Assembly (NCBI GenBank): GCA_031127095.1
Contig: JARIEX010000001.1
Location: forward strand, 1 to 64,000
DNA from: Gemmatimonadota bacterium
Lineage (GTDB): Bacteria; Gemmatimonadota; Gemmatimonadetes; Gemmatimonadales; Gemmatimonadaceae
DNA: 64,000 nucleotides
Direction of reading: 5' to 3'
Each line of letters opens with the position of its first letter. Position 1 is the stretch's first letter. Shown piece after piece: positions 16,556-26,514 of this stretch. The notes under the pieces were generated by a model. That model was not told the origin of the DNA, did no database searches, and saw nothing but the letters and a program-made list of their open reading frames with translations. The translations under genes were made by a program, and so were the position numbers.

Positions 16556-19500
16556 ATGCCGAACCAGTACGTCGAACTCCATTGCCACTCGGCCCTCTCC
16601 CTACTCGACGGGGCCTCGCTCCCCGAGTCACTGGCCGAGCGGGCCGCCGAGCTGGGGTACCCTGCCCTGGCCATCACCGACCACGATGAAATGGGGGGCG
16701 TGGTCCGCTTTGGCACCGCCTGCGCCACGCTCGGCATCGGGGGCATCCTGGGCGTCGAGCTCACGGTGCGCATGCCCGACATCGGCAACCCGGGCGCCGA
16801 ACGACGCACCCATATGGTGCTCCTCGCCGAAACGCGCGACGGCTACCGCAACATCGCCTCGCTCGTCACGCGGGCCCGCATGGATAGCGAGCGCGGCACC
16901 CCCAGTGTGCCCTGGGCGCTCGTTACCCGGCACGTAGAGGGCGTGACGGCCCTCACCGGCTGCCCGCGCGGCTGGGTGCCGCAACTGCTGGCCGAAGGGC
17001 GCGCCAGCGACGCCTACACCGCCGCCGGTGAATTACGCGACGTATTCGGCGAACATCTCGCGGTGGAATGCTGGGATCATCGACTGCCCGAAGAGCGCGC
17101 GCTGGTGCAGCAGCTGCGCCCGCTCGCCGCCAAGCTCGGTGTGCCGTGGGTGGTCACCAACGATGTGCACTACGCCACCCCCGAACAGCGCATCGTGCAC
17201 GACGTGCTCAACACGCTGCGGCACGAACGCACACTCGACACCATGGGTACGCGGTTGCGTCCAAACGCCGAGTGGGCGCTCAAGAAGCCGTCGCTGATGT
17301 ATCAGCGGTGGCGTGGGGCCGAAGAAGGCGTAAAAGCCACGCTGGCGATTGCCGAACGGTGCACCTTCCGGCTGGAGCAGCTCAAGCCGTCCATGCCGGC
17401 GTTTCCGCTACCGCCCGGCATTAGCGCGCAGGAGTATCTCACACGGTTAGTGGAACAGGGCGCCTACGAGCGGTGGAACACGTCGCGCACCCCGAAGCAC
17501 GACACCCAACTCGCGCACGAACTGGCGATGATCGGCAAGCTCGATCTCGCCGGATTTTTTCTTACCGTGTGGGACATCGTACGTTTCGCGCGACGCGAAG
17601 GGATTCTCTGTCAGGGACGTGGCTCCGCCGCCAATTCGGCCGTGTGCTACTGCCTCGGCATCACGGCGGTCGATCCCATTCGCATGGAGCTGTTGTTCGA
17701 ACGGTTCTTGAGCGAAGGACGCACAGAACCGCCCGACATCGACATCGACTTCGCGCACCGCGATCGCGAGCGCGTGCTGCAGTACGTGTACAATCGCTAC
17801 GGCCGCGAACACGCCGCCATGGTGTGCGAGCAGATCACCTGGCGCGGACGCAGCGCCGTGCGCGATGCGGCGCGCGTGCTCGGCTTCTCGGTGCAGCAGG
17901 GTGACATGCTGGCGTCGCTCAGCGACCGGTTCAGCGCGCGGAGCACGGCGGAGGCGCTGCGGGTCGATACACCGGCACCCGAAGGCGAGGCCACCGTACC
18001 ACCCTCCACACCAAGCGCCACCGACGCCGATCGCTTAGGCCAACAGATGCTCGGCGGCACCGAAGCCACCACCACGGCCCGCGTGGTGCGTGAGGCGTCG
18101 CGCAAAGTCGCGTCCACGCAAACGAAAGCATCAGCGAAGGCATCCGCCACCGCACAACGCGCCCCCAAAGGCCCCACCGATCGCGACGGCACGTGGGCGC
18201 AGGTCATCGATATGCAGGCCGAGCGCAAGATCGCGGCCGATGCCCGCGCAGAGAGTAAGCCGCAGCCGCAAAGCGACGTACTCACCCGCGCCGGTCTCGA
18301 CCCCAACGACGAGCGCGTGCGTCGCTTGGCCGACGTGGTGGCCGGCCTGCACCAACTGCCGCGTCACCGCTCCATTCACGTGGGCGGGTTCATTCTCACC
18401 GAAGAACCACTCGGCTCCATCGTGCCCATCGAGCCCGCCTCCATGCCGGGGCGCACGGTGATTCAGTGGGAGAAGGACGATCTCGATCCCGTCGGCCTGG
18501 TCAAGATCGACCTGCTGGGACTGGGCATGCTCACCGTGGTGCAGGATTGCTTGCTGTATATCCGGCACACGCGTGGCACCACGATCGATCTCGGGCAGCT
18601 CGACATGAGCGATCAGGCCGTGTACGACGTGATGTGCCGCGCCGATACCGTGGGACTCTTCCAGATCGAGAGTCGCGCGCAGATGAACACGCTGCCGCGT
18701 CTCAAGCCGCGGTGCTTTTACGATCTCGTAGTCGAAGTCGCGCTCATCCGCCCCGGCCCCATTCAGGGCGAGATGGTGCATCCGTATCTCCGACGGCGCG
18801 CGGGATTGGAACCGGTCACGTATCCGCACCCCATGCTCGAGAAGGTGCTCAAGCGCACGCTCGGCGTGCCGCTCTTTCAGGAGCAGGGTATGCAGGTGGC
18901 CATCGTGGCCGCCGGCTTCACGCCGGCGCAGGCCGATCAACTGCGTCGTGCCATGGGGCACAAGCGGTCACGCGAACGCATGGCGCAGATCTGCGAAGAG
19001 CTGATTGCAGGCATGGCCAGGAACGGCATCCCCGAAGAAACCGGCCGACGCATTTACAACCAGATCAACGCCTTCGCCGACTACGGCTTTCCCGAAAGTC
19101 ATGCGGCCAGCTTTGCGCTCATCGTGTACGCCACGGCGTGGCTCCGGCACTACTACGCGCCGGAATACACCGCCGCCATTCTCAACGCGCAGCCGATGGG
19201 CTTCTATGCGCCGAGCACGCTCATCGAAGACGCCAAGCGACATGGCGTGGAAGTGCGTCCGGTCGATCTCACCCGCAGCACGTGGGATCACGCCCTCGAG
19301 ATGGCCGACGGACGCGTGCTCGTGCCCAACGATGGCGTGGTGCGCTGGGGTCGTCACATCGGCGCGCAACCCATGCGCGATGTAGTGGCCGTGCGCCTGG
19401 GCGTGCGACTCGTGCGCGGACTGGGCGCCAAGGCCCGTCGCGCGCTCGAAGCGGCGCTGGCGCAGGGCCCGTTCACCAGTGTCGACGACGCCGTGCGTCG

Positions 19501-20113
19501 CGTGTCGCTCGACAAAACGTCATGGCGTCGACTGGCCGAAGCCGGTGCGTTCGACAGCATGTTCGCGCACGAACCGGCCGAACGCCGACGGCGCGTGGCG
19601 CTCTGGGAAGTGATGGCCGCCACCCGTGGTCCCGAGTTGCCGCTGGCGCCCTTTCAGGCGCAGCCGGTGCCCACGCAACTGCCGGCCTACACGCCCGTCG
19701 AACTCACCGAAGCCGACTATCGCATGACAGGGCTGTCGTTGGCCGGGCATCCCATGAAGCACGTGCGCCCCATTCTGGCACCCAATGGCGTGCTGTCGGC
19801 CCGTGAAGCGCACGAGCTGGGCAAGGATGGTCAGCGCGTGGCCGTGGCTGGACTGGTGATCTGTCGTCAGCGCCCGGGCACCGCCAAGGGATTCGTGTTT
19901 CTCACCCTCGAAGACGAAACGGGGATGATCAACATCGTGATCACCCCCGATCGCTTCGAGGAACATGCACAGTTGCTCTCCACATCACCCATGCTGCTCA
20001 TTCGCGGCACGCTGCAGGTAGAGCAGCACGTGGTGAATGTGCGCGCCAAACAGTTCAAGGCGCTGGAGCTGGGTGGCGGCGAGCGACATGTGAAGGGGCA
20101 CAACTACCGGTAG
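16556..20113 (+). CDS. dnaE2: Error-prone DNA polymerase III alpha subunit DnaE2 (ImuC)
   Basis: 1185 residues. The N-terminal PHP domain begins with ELHCHSALSLLDGA. The polymerase catalytic aspartates are D394 and D396 in PDIDIDF and D652 in VKIDLLGLG. Downstream are a helix-hairpin-helix, the thumb/finger modules and an OB-fold with VAVAGLVICRQRPGTAKGF typical of DnaE2. It is about 100 residues longer than most DnaE2 because of a Lys/Ala/Thr-rich insertion (about residues 459-574, 17931-18275) in front of LPRHRSIHVGGFIL. Together with ImuA and ImuB it performs mutagenic translesion synthesis. It is convergent with the FG-GAP gene, 12 nt apart. Confidence 0.95.
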   Translation: MPNQYVELHCHSALSLLDGASLPESLAERAAELGYPALAITDHDEMGGVVRFGTACATLGIGGILGVELTVRMPDIGNPGAERRTHMVLLAETRDGYRNIASLVTRARMDSERGTPSVPWALVTRHVEGVTALTGCPRGWVPQLLAEGRASDAYTAAGELRDVFGEHLAVECWDHRLPEERALVQQLRPLAAKLGVPWVVTNDVHYATPEQRIVHDVLNTLRHERTLDTMGTRLRPNAEWALKKPSLMYQRWRGAEEGVKATLAIAERCTFRLEQLKPSMPAFPLPPGISAQEYLTRLVEQGAYERWNTSRTPKHDTQLAHELAMIGKLDLAGFFLTVWDIVRFARREGILCQGRGSAANSAVCYCLGITAVDPIRMELLFERFLSEGRTEPPDIDIDFAHRDRERVLQYVYNRYGREHAAMVCEQITWRGRSAVRDAARVLGFSVQQGDMLASLSDRFSARSTAEALRVDTPAPEGEATVPPSTPSATDADRLGQQMLGGTEATTTARVVREASRKVASTQTKASAKASATAQRAPKGPTDRDGTWAQVIDMQAERKIAADARAESKPQPQSDVLTRAGLDPNDERVRRLADVVAGLHQLPRHRSIHVGGFILTEEPLGSIVPIEPASMPGRTVIQWEKDDLDPVGLVKIDLLGLGMLTVVQDCLLYIRHTRGTTIDLGQLDMSDQAVYDVMCRADTVGLFQIESRAQMNTLPRLKPRCFYDLVVEVALIRPGPIQGEMVHPYLRRRAGLEPVTYPHPMLEKVLKRTLGVPLFQEQGMQVAIVAAGFTPAQADQLRRAMGHKRSRERMAQICEELIAGMARNGIPEETGRRIYNQINAFADYGFPESHAASFALIVYATAWLRHYYAPEYTAAILNAQPMGFYAPSTLIEDAKRHGVEVRPVDLTRSTWDHALEMADGRVLVPNDGVVRWGRHIGAQPMRDVVAVRLGVRLVRGLGAKARRALEAALAQGPFTSVDDAVRRVSLDKTSWRRLAEAGAFDSMFAHEPAERRRRVALWEVMAATRGPELPLAPFQAQPVPTQLPAYTPVELTEADYRMTGLSLAGHPMKHVRPILAPNGVLSAREAHELGKDGQRVAVAGLVICRQRPGTAKGFVFLTLEDETGMINIVITPDRFEEHAQLLSTSPMLLIRGTLQVEQHVVNVRAKQFKALELGGGERHVKGHNYR

Positions 20114-20125
20114 CGATACAAACCG

Positions 20126-21958
20126 CTAACGCCGCACCTGCTCGAAGTACAACAACCCACCCGACGTGGTGCCCACCACGATATCGAGATCGCCGTCGCC
20201 ATCGAGGTCGGCCACCGCCACGCTGGAGTACGGTCCACTCGGCAGCGTAAACGACGGGTCCTGCTCGAAGCGCACGCCGGTGCTGTCCGACACGTTGCGC
20301 CACAGCTGCACGCCGCCGTCTTCACTCCCTACCAGCAGGTCCGGCTTACCGTCGCCCGTGAGATCGGCAAAAGTGGGCGTGCTGCGACGCCCGACATCAA
20401 TGCTCTGGAAGACATCGCTCACCAGTTCGAAACGCGGTGCGACGCGTGAGCCGATGTTGCGATAGAAGTTGAGTTGACCCGAGGCCTCTCCCACGAAGAG
20501 GTCCAGGTCGCCGTCCCCATCGAGATCGGCGAACGCCGGCGCACTGTTGCTGCCGCGCGTGAGCACAATCAGCGCGCTGTCGGCGAGGGTGTACACGGGG
20601 GCTGCACGCGAACCCGTATTGCGCCAGAACTGCACTTTGTCGCGCCACGTACCGAGCAGCAAGTCGGGAAGGCCGTCACCATCGAGATCGGCCACTGTCG
20701 GCGCGTAGTGAAACTCGCGCTGCATCGGTAGCATGCCGCGATGCACCAGTGACGGCGCGCGGGTACTGCCCGTGTTCTCGAACCAGGCGATGGTCCCCGC
20801 CGTGTCGCTCACGGTGTCGATCCGATTCCCCACCAGCAGATCCAAGTCGCCGTCCCCATCAAGATCGGCCAGCGCAGGAATCGCATCGCTGCCCACATCA
20901 ATCGTCCGGATCAGACGCCGCGTGGTGAGCGTGAAATCTCCGGCCGCGCGCTGCGACACCAGCAGCAGATTGTCGATGGACGTCGTTCGAGGCGTGTACG
21001 CCCCACCGATCACGCCGATGAGCAGATCGGTGAAGCCGTTACCATCGAGGTCGCCCAGCGTGGGTGCGTTGTACCCACTCGTGAGCACCGGCGCGCTGAC
21101 CGGAAAGCGCTTCGGTTCATTCCCGCGCATCGCCGGCGTCGTGCAGCCGCTGGAGCGATTCTCGAACAGCAGCACCCCCTGCTCGAAGTAGTCACCCCAG
21201 AAGAGATCGAGATCGCGATCACCGTCAATGTCGCCAAAGGCGAGCGTGTTCGCCCCATGCCGGGAGCCACGCCCCTGCACCGGCTGCCCGGGCACCGGCC
21301 CGAGGACCTCGATGCCTTCGAACCGCTCGGTGTGCAGCGCGAAGCGGGGGACACCGTCCTGCTCCGTGCCGGGCACCGCCTCGAAGCGATCGACCGTGCC
21401 GGCCACCCGACCGATGAACAGATCGAGACGACCGTTGCAGTCGACATCCACGATGTTGAGAATGTTCTGCCGGTCGGCGGGAATCGGTGCGTTGTCGCCA
21501 TCGCGCAGCGAGTCCACGGCCACGCGAAACGTCGGGGCGCTCTTCGTGCCAACATTGCGCCACGCACGGATGTAGCTCGTCGGCGACTCGCTCAACAGAT
21601 CGACCCGTCCGTCGGCGTCGAGATCGACGAAGCGATACCACTCACCGACATGCAGATCGAGAAAACGATCGGAGCGCCACACAAAGCGGCCGTTCACGTT
21701 TTCGAAGTGCATCAGCGCCGACGACCGCTCCTGCACGAACAGATCAAGGTCGCCATCGCCGTCGATGTCCACCATCTGCGGGCGCGGCACGTCGAACCCG
21801 CCGAGAAACGCTTCCGGCAACGGTGCACCGTCGCGATCCGTCACCGAGAATGGCGCCACCCGCCGCACAAACGTGGCTTGTGCCTGCACCACATCCGTCG
21901 TGCACACCGCGAGCAACAAGGCGCCGATCGCGGCACGCGCCACACATCGTACACTCAT
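20126..21958 (-). CDS. Secreted FG-GAP/VCBS repeat protein
   Basis: 610 residues with a signal peptide ending near AQA (about residue 27). It then has at least ten FG-GAP type repeats of the form DxDGDGDLDLxxG (for example DIDGDGDLDLFV, DLDGDGLPDLLLG, DLDGDGDLDIVVG), each a calcium-binding blade motif of an integrin-like beta-propeller. No catalytic domain is visible. Last gene of a three-gene unit: its ATG overlaps the stop of the YVTN gene by 4 nt. It could bind a surface ligand or act with the other two exported proteins. Confidence 0.88.
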   Translation of the reverse strand: MSVRCVARAAIGALLLAVCTTDVVQAQATFVRRVAPFSVTDRDGAPLPEAFLGGFDVPRPQMVDIDGDGDLDLFVQERSSALMHFENVNGRFVWRSDRFLDLHVGEWYRFVDLDADGRVDLLSESPTSYIRAWRNVGTKSAPTFRVAVDSLRDGDNAPIPADRQNILNIVDVDCNGRLDLFIGRVAGTVDRFEAVPGTEQDGVPRFALHTERFEGIEVLGPVPGQPVQGRGSRHGANTLAFGDIDGDRDLDLFWGDYFEQGVLLFENRSSGCTTPAMRGNEPKRFPVSAPVLTSGYNAPTLGDLDGNGFTDLLIGVIGGAYTPRTTSIDNLLLVSQRAAGDFTLTTRRLIRTIDVGSDAIPALADLDGDGDLDLLVGNRIDTVSDTAGTIAWFENTGSTRAPSLVHRGMLPMQREFHYAPTVADLDGDGLPDLLLGTWRDKVQFWRNTGSRAAPVYTLADSALIVLTRGSNSAPAFADLDGDGDLDLFVGEASGQLNFYRNIGSRVAPRFELVSDVFQSIDVGRRSTPTFADLTGDGKPDLLVGSEDGGVQLWRNVSDSTGVRFEQDPSFTLPSGPYSSVAVADLDGDGDLDIVVGTTSGGLLYFEQVRR

Positions 21959-23076
21959 CGTGCGCCCGCCGCGCCCATCCCGGTCGGCCCGGCCCCGAGC
22001 ATCAGCGTGCGGAGCACCGATCCCGTGCGCAGATCGAAAATCGTGAGCCAGCCGTCAGTCATGTTCTCGTGCGCTCCCATGCCATGCATCTCATGTCCAC
22101 TCTGTCCGGGTGCCGCCGCACCGGTGTTCTGACTGACCACGAACGCGTACTTCCCGTCGCGCCGCAGCAGCATGCTGTACGGCTGCGCCACGCGCCCCGT
22201 CAGCGTGCGCACCACCGCGCCCGACGCCAGGTCCACGTCGGCGATCGCATTCTTGGTGAGCAGCGTGACGAGCACATGCTTGCCGTCGGGGGTGAAGCGT
22301 GGCTCCCACGGTTTGCCCTCGAGCGCGATCTCACGCACCGGCTGCAACGGCGGCGGCGGCCGCAGGTCGAACACCAGCAGCGAATTCGACAGCTCACCGG
22401 CCGACACCATCGTGTTCCCGTCGGGGCTGAGTGCGAACGTCACCAACGAGCGCGGGACGCCGGAAATCACGGACAGCGTGACGCGACCGGTCGCGGTTTC
22501 CACCGACGCAATCCGGTTCTCCGCCAGCGACGCCGTGTGCACGAAGCGCCCGTCCATGCTCGCGGCCAGTGCATGCGGCCGCGGCATCACGATCTCCTGC
22601 TCATCCACCAGCGTGAAGGCAGAGCGCTGAATCACGCCCAGCGACTTGGGCGGATTCACCGCCGTCATCGAGCGCCCCACATACAGCGAGTCGTGCACCG
22701 GGTCGAGCGACAGCAGCCCCGGCGTTTCCATCTTCACCTGCGCCAACAAGCGATTAGCCCGATCGAACTTGAGCACGCGGCCATCGCCGATCAACGACAC
22801 GTACCAATACGCGCCGTTGTCTTCCACGGCGACATGATGCGGCTTGGCATTCGCCGTAAACCCGAGCGCGCGCAAATCGAGCACCGTGTCGATGGCCAGA
22901 CGCGCCTGATCGACCACGGTGATCGACGCGCCCGCCTGATTCACGATGTACAGCTTATCGCCCGCGCCAGTACCCGCATTGGCGCCCGCATCGGAGCCCG
23001 AGCGCGGCGCAACGCCCGCGCAGGCGGTGACGCTCCACGCCACCGCCAACGCGAGCACGCTACGTACTGCAGGCAT
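21955..23076 (-). CDS. YVTN/YncE-like beta-propeller lipoprotein
   Basis: 373 residues with a lipoprotein signal: hydrophobic stretch then VTAC, so the N-terminal Cys should be lipidated. The remainder is a seven-bladed propeller with repeats such as LYIVNQAGASITVVD, GRFVHTASLAENRI and TPDGKHVLVTLLTKNA, as in YncE/YVTN family proteins. Near residue 335 a loop contains GHEMHGMGAHENM, a His/Met-rich segment that could bind copper or another soft metal; this is only a guess from composition. Its start overlaps the stop of the upstream gene by 1 nt (TGATG), so it is translated from the same message. Confidence 0.85.
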   Translation of the reverse strand: MPAVRSVLALAVAWSVTACAGVAPRSGSDAGANAGTGAGDKLYIVNQAGASITVVDQARLAIDTVLDLRALGFTANAKPHHVAVEDNGAYWYVSLIGDGRVLKFDRANRLLAQVKMETPGLLSLDPVHDSLYVGRSMTAVNPPKSLGVIQRSAFTLVDEQEIVMPRPHALAASMDGRFVHTASLAENRIASVETATGRVTLSVISGVPRSLVTFALSPDGNTMVSAGELSNSLLVFDLRPPPPLQPVREIALEGKPWEPRFTPDGKHVLVTLLTKNAIADVDLASGAVVRTLTGRVAQPYSMLLRRDGKYAFVVSQNTGAAAPGQSGHEMHGMGAHENMTDGWLTIFDLRTGSVLRTLMLGAGPTGMGAAGAR

Positions 23077-25535
23077 CAGGGCACCACTTTGCGCGACATG
23101 TCGCGCACGAAGAACACGCCTTCACCGATGCTCGTCACCACGATCGCGCCGCTCTTGAAGTACGGATACACGCTCCACGCGCCGGCGAAGCTCGGCGTGC
23201 CGTCGTCGCCGGGGTGCGTATCCATGAAGCCGACTTCCTTCGGATTGCGCGGATCGCTCACGTCGAGAATACGCAGCCCCGACGTGTAGTTCGCCTGGTA
23301 CATGCGATCGCCCTTCACGTACAGGTTGTGGTCGATCGCCTTCGACGTGCCGACGTGCTCCTTCACCAGAATCGGATCGGACAGGTCAGCGAGATCCCAC
23401 ACCAGGGTGCGCGTGCCCTTCGCCGCTTCGCCCTTGCCCGTCGACTCGTCGCCTTCGTCGTTCAGGTACAGGAAGCGATGATCGTCGGTGAACCACGCCT
23501 GATGCGCGTAGGCCACGTTGGGGTAGCTGGCGCGGGAAATGGCCACCGGGTTCTTCTTGTCGGTGAGATCCGCGATGCTGATCGCGTTCTCGTTGGACCC
23601 GACACAGATCTCCTTGCCCGCGTACTTCTTGTCGGGACCGTGGTACGTCACGCACTGGGCATCGTGCGAGTAGCCGGTGCCGGCGGAGCCCGTCTTCGGA
23701 TCACCGAAGCAGCCGGCGAACTTGGGCTTCTTGGGCGTGCGCACGTCGATCATGTGGTAGCCACCGCCGCACGTTTCACCGCCGCCCGAATTGCCGACCG
23801 TATACATGAAGCCGGTCTCTTCGTTGGCGACGATGTTGTGCGCGCTGTTGATGCGATCGTACGTGACGTCGGGCTTGAATACTTCCGGTGTCTTCACCGT
23901 GCGCAGCCGCGTCATGTCGAACACCTGCATGCCATGCTCGGCCGCGTTGTCGGACACGATGAAGACATGATCCTTGTACACCTTCATGTCGCGCCACGAC
24001 GACGACGGCGAACCCTTGGTCTTCGGCAAGTCGCCGAGGTACCGCGGGTTGACGGGGTCGGTCACGTCGACGAACGACGTGCCATCGGTGCGGCCCAGAA
24101 TCGCGATCTCGCGCTTGGTGACCGGGTCGGTCCAGCCCCAGTTGTCGTTCATCCTGGTGCCGCGTTTGCCGCCGATCGCCGAGATGGGCAGGAACGACAT
24201 CAATCCGGTGCTGCCGCATTCGAAGGCGCCGGCTTTGCCATCGGTGCCGCACTGCACCTCCTTGCCCTTCACCGCGCTGTAGGTCTTGGTCGGTGCCTCG
24301 GGGAACAACACGCCCTTGGAGCTCCACGCACCCGCGGCCGATCGCTCCAGAAACATCACGCTGCCGGCGGCACCCGCGTCGTTGGGCATGCCGACCACCG
24401 CGAAATTGCCCGACACCGCGACGGCAGCGCCGAAGGCCGCACCCGGCTCGATGTCCGGCGTGGTGAGCTGATTCATCGACCACGCCCCGTCGGCATTCTG
24501 ACGCAGGCGCTGGATCGCGCCGGTGTTGCGCTCTGCATTGGGCGCCGAGAGCCAGAGTTCATTGCCGGCGCGGACGAGCGCCGTGCCGAGGCGAGCCGGG
24601 CCGAAGGTGAACTGCGTGAAGGACTGCCGTTCACGCCAGATCTCGGCGACCTCGCTGTAATCGAAGATCGTCACGAGGCCGGCGGCCGCATTGCCACCCA
24701 TTCCTGCGATCGGCAACGCGCCTGGCGCGCCCACCGCGAGCCGCGTGCCGCTCAGTTGCACCGACTGGCCGAAGCGCGCGTTCTCGGCCCCGCGGGCCGA
24801 CACCACGAGCGCTTCCTGCTTCCAGCTGCCATCGCCCTGGCGGCGATAAACGAACACGCCACCTCGGCGCGTCGCGCGCGCCGGCGCACCGACGGCCATG
24901 CGATCACCGTCGATCGTGATCGAGGTACCGTAGGCATCGTTCACCTCGGTGCCTGCACCCGTCATGCGCCCGGCGGCTTCGTACGCGCCGCTTGCCGATT
25001 TGCGGAACACGTGCACGGCGCCGGCGCCTTCACCCGGCGCGCCGATGTAGACGCGATCACCCTCGAATACGATCGCGCTGCCGAAAGCGGCGCGCGCCGT
25101 GCGCGTCGGTGCCTGCAGCAGGCCGCTGTGCGTCCACGCGCCAGCGGCGGTCCGGCGGTACACGTGCACCGCGCCGCGCGTGCTGTCGGTGACTGTGCCG
25201 CTCTGATAGACCAGCAACGAGGTGCCGTCCGTGGCGAGCACCGCGCCGAAACCATCGTTCGGTGCCGTTGTCGGCGCATTCAGCTTTCCCGACAAGCGCC
25301 AGACTGACGCCGACCGCGTGTAAATGTGCACCGTGCCGGCCTCCTGACCGCGCGGCTCGCCGACAAAGGCGATGTTCCCGCTGATCGCGACCGACGCACC
25401 GAACACCATGCGTGCCGTCGCGGCGTCGGCGGTGGAGTGGGGCGCCGCGGATTTCCGCGGGAGGGAATCGGAGACGGTGGCGGCGGACAGCGCCACCGGA
25501 CAGGCGAGGCTGGTAACCCAGAGAGCGAGGCGCAT
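23076..25535 (-). CDS. Exported choice-of-anchor B / LVIVD propeller protein
   Basis: 819 residues from the ATG at 25535; a GTG at 25559 is an alternative but a poorer start. A signal peptide is followed by an N-terminal half with FG-GAP-like repeats (VFGASVAISGNIAFVGEP, FGSAIVFEGDRVYIGAP). The second half has the choice-of-anchor B pattern (FVDVTDPVNPRYLGDLP, VFIVSDNAAEHGMQVFDMT, LRILDVSDPRNPKEVGFMD). Such proteins are exported repeat scaffolds with no known catalytic role. It is the first gene of a three-gene operon with the YVTN lipoprotein and the FG-GAP protein. Confidence 0.86.
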   Translation of the reverse strand: MRLALWVTSLACPVALSAATVSDSLPRKSAAPHSTADAATARMVFGASVAISGNIAFVGEPRGQEAGTVHIYTRSASVWRLSGKLNAPTTAPNDGFGAVLATDGTSLLVYQSGTVTDSTRGAVHVYRRTAAGAWTHSGLLQAPTRTARAAFGSAIVFEGDRVYIGAPGEGAGAVHVFRKSASGAYEAAGRMTGAGTEVNDAYGTSITIDGDRMAVGAPARATRRGGVFVYRRQGDGSWKQEALVVSARGAENARFGQSVQLSGTRLAVGAPGALPIAGMGGNAAAGLVTIFDYSEVAEIWRERQSFTQFTFGPARLGTALVRAGNELWLSAPNAERNTGAIQRLRQNADGAWSMNQLTTPDIEPGAAFGAAVAVSGNFAVVGMPNDAGAAGSVMFLERSAAGAWSSKGVLFPEAPTKTYSAVKGKEVQCGTDGKAGAFECGSTGLMSFLPISAIGGKRGTRMNDNWGWTDPVTKREIAILGRTDGTSFVDVTDPVNPRYLGDLPKTKGSPSSSWRDMKVYKDHVFIVSDNAAEHGMQVFDMTRLRTVKTPEVFKPDVTYDRINSAHNIVANEETGFMYTVGNSGGGETCGGGYHMIDVRTPKKPKFAGCFGDPKTGSAGTGYSHDAQCVTYHGPDKKYAGKEICVGSNENAISIADLTDKKNPVAISRASYPNVAYAHQAWFTDDHRFLYLNDEGDESTGKGEAAKGTRTLVWDLADLSDPILVKEHVGTSKAIDHNLYVKGDRMYQANYTSGLRILDVSDPRNPKEVGFMDTHPGDDGTPSFAGAWSVYPYFKSGAIVVTSIGEGVFFVRDMSRKVVP

Positions 25536-25591
25536 AATCGGGCGGGTAAGGGGGAACACGAGCAGCTACACATAAAGAGAGCGCCCGGTCG

Positions 25592-26454
25592 TCAGCGGCG
25601 CCAACGGAATTTCTCGAGCAGGTAGCCGAACGCATTGACGAGCTGGGACCAGGCCAGCAGGGCGACCGGTAAGACCGGACGGCGGATACGTCTGCGCCGG
25701 AGCGGGTACGCGAGCAATCCGGCGTAGAACCGGAACGCTTTCGTTTGCCGTGCCCCAGCCCTACGGCGCGCGCACGCCAGATGACACGTCCGGGCCCCCA
25801 CACGCCAGAAGGACAGCACCAACGCCACGAAGCTGGACAACCCCTTCGACTTCATCAACCGACCCGCATACACGAACAGCGGCGCCGAGGCACCCAACGG
25901 CGACGCCGGCCGTGCCTGCGCCGTCGGTGCGAGAGGGCGCAGGGTCGAGAACGATGGCAGTACACGAGTGGGTCGGCTCACACCCGCTGCCCCATGTCGT
26001 TCCGCCGTAAATATGCTCGGCCAGTCCACCGAATGGACAGGTCGGCGTGTCACGGGGCCGTTCACCATTCTTCTCAGAGCACGTGCGTGGCGCAGAACAG
26101 CCAGTGGTCGTGCGGCGTGTGCAGGATCACGGGCGCGCGGCTCATCGGGAACACGCCCGGCCCGCCAATCAGCGAAACGTTGTGGAAGTGCACCACGTCA
26201 CACGGCGCATCGAGCACGCGTTGCAGTGCGGGGCGCAGCAATCCGGGGCGTCGCGTTTGCTGCACGATCACGGGCGTGAGCGCTCCGAAGCCGCTACGTA
26301 TCGAGACACGATGCAAGCCCGGCGGATCCTCGATCGGTATCGCGGGTGCCGCACTGCGCAGTGAGAAGGCATCCGCCGAGTGCACCACCGTGACGTCGTG
26401 CCCACGGCGCACGAGCCCTTCGTAGATGGCCTGCGCATCCGCTCGCGGACTGCT
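25592..26454 (-). pseudogene. Decayed GT4-family glycosyltransferase remnant
   Basis: Two frames together look like pieces of one GT4 (GT-B) gene. The 5' piece (26454 down to 26074) reads IYEGLVRRGHDVTVVHSADAF, then VVHFHNVSLIGGPGVF and PHDHWLFCATHVL, and ends in a stop. It lacks the first ten to fifteen residues and any start codon. The second piece (26068 to 25592) resumes with FTAERHGAAGVSRPTRVLPSFSTL and APLFVYAGRLMKSKGL, the GT4 hinge strand. About 45 residues are missing between them. It then runs into an unrelated basic tail ending GYLLEKFRWRR that resembles the end of another glycosyltransferase. No intact donor-binding domain remains. Confidence 0.7.
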
Positions 26455-26514
26455 CTATCTTCCGCATCACGGCGGCCACCGCGGCGGCCGTCTGCCACTT
26501 TCGCCAATGCTGAC

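Noticed and set aside
23214-25307. 697-residue open frame antisense to the choice-of-anchor B gene
   Set aside because: Shadow frame with His/Arg/Ala-rich composition and no domain.
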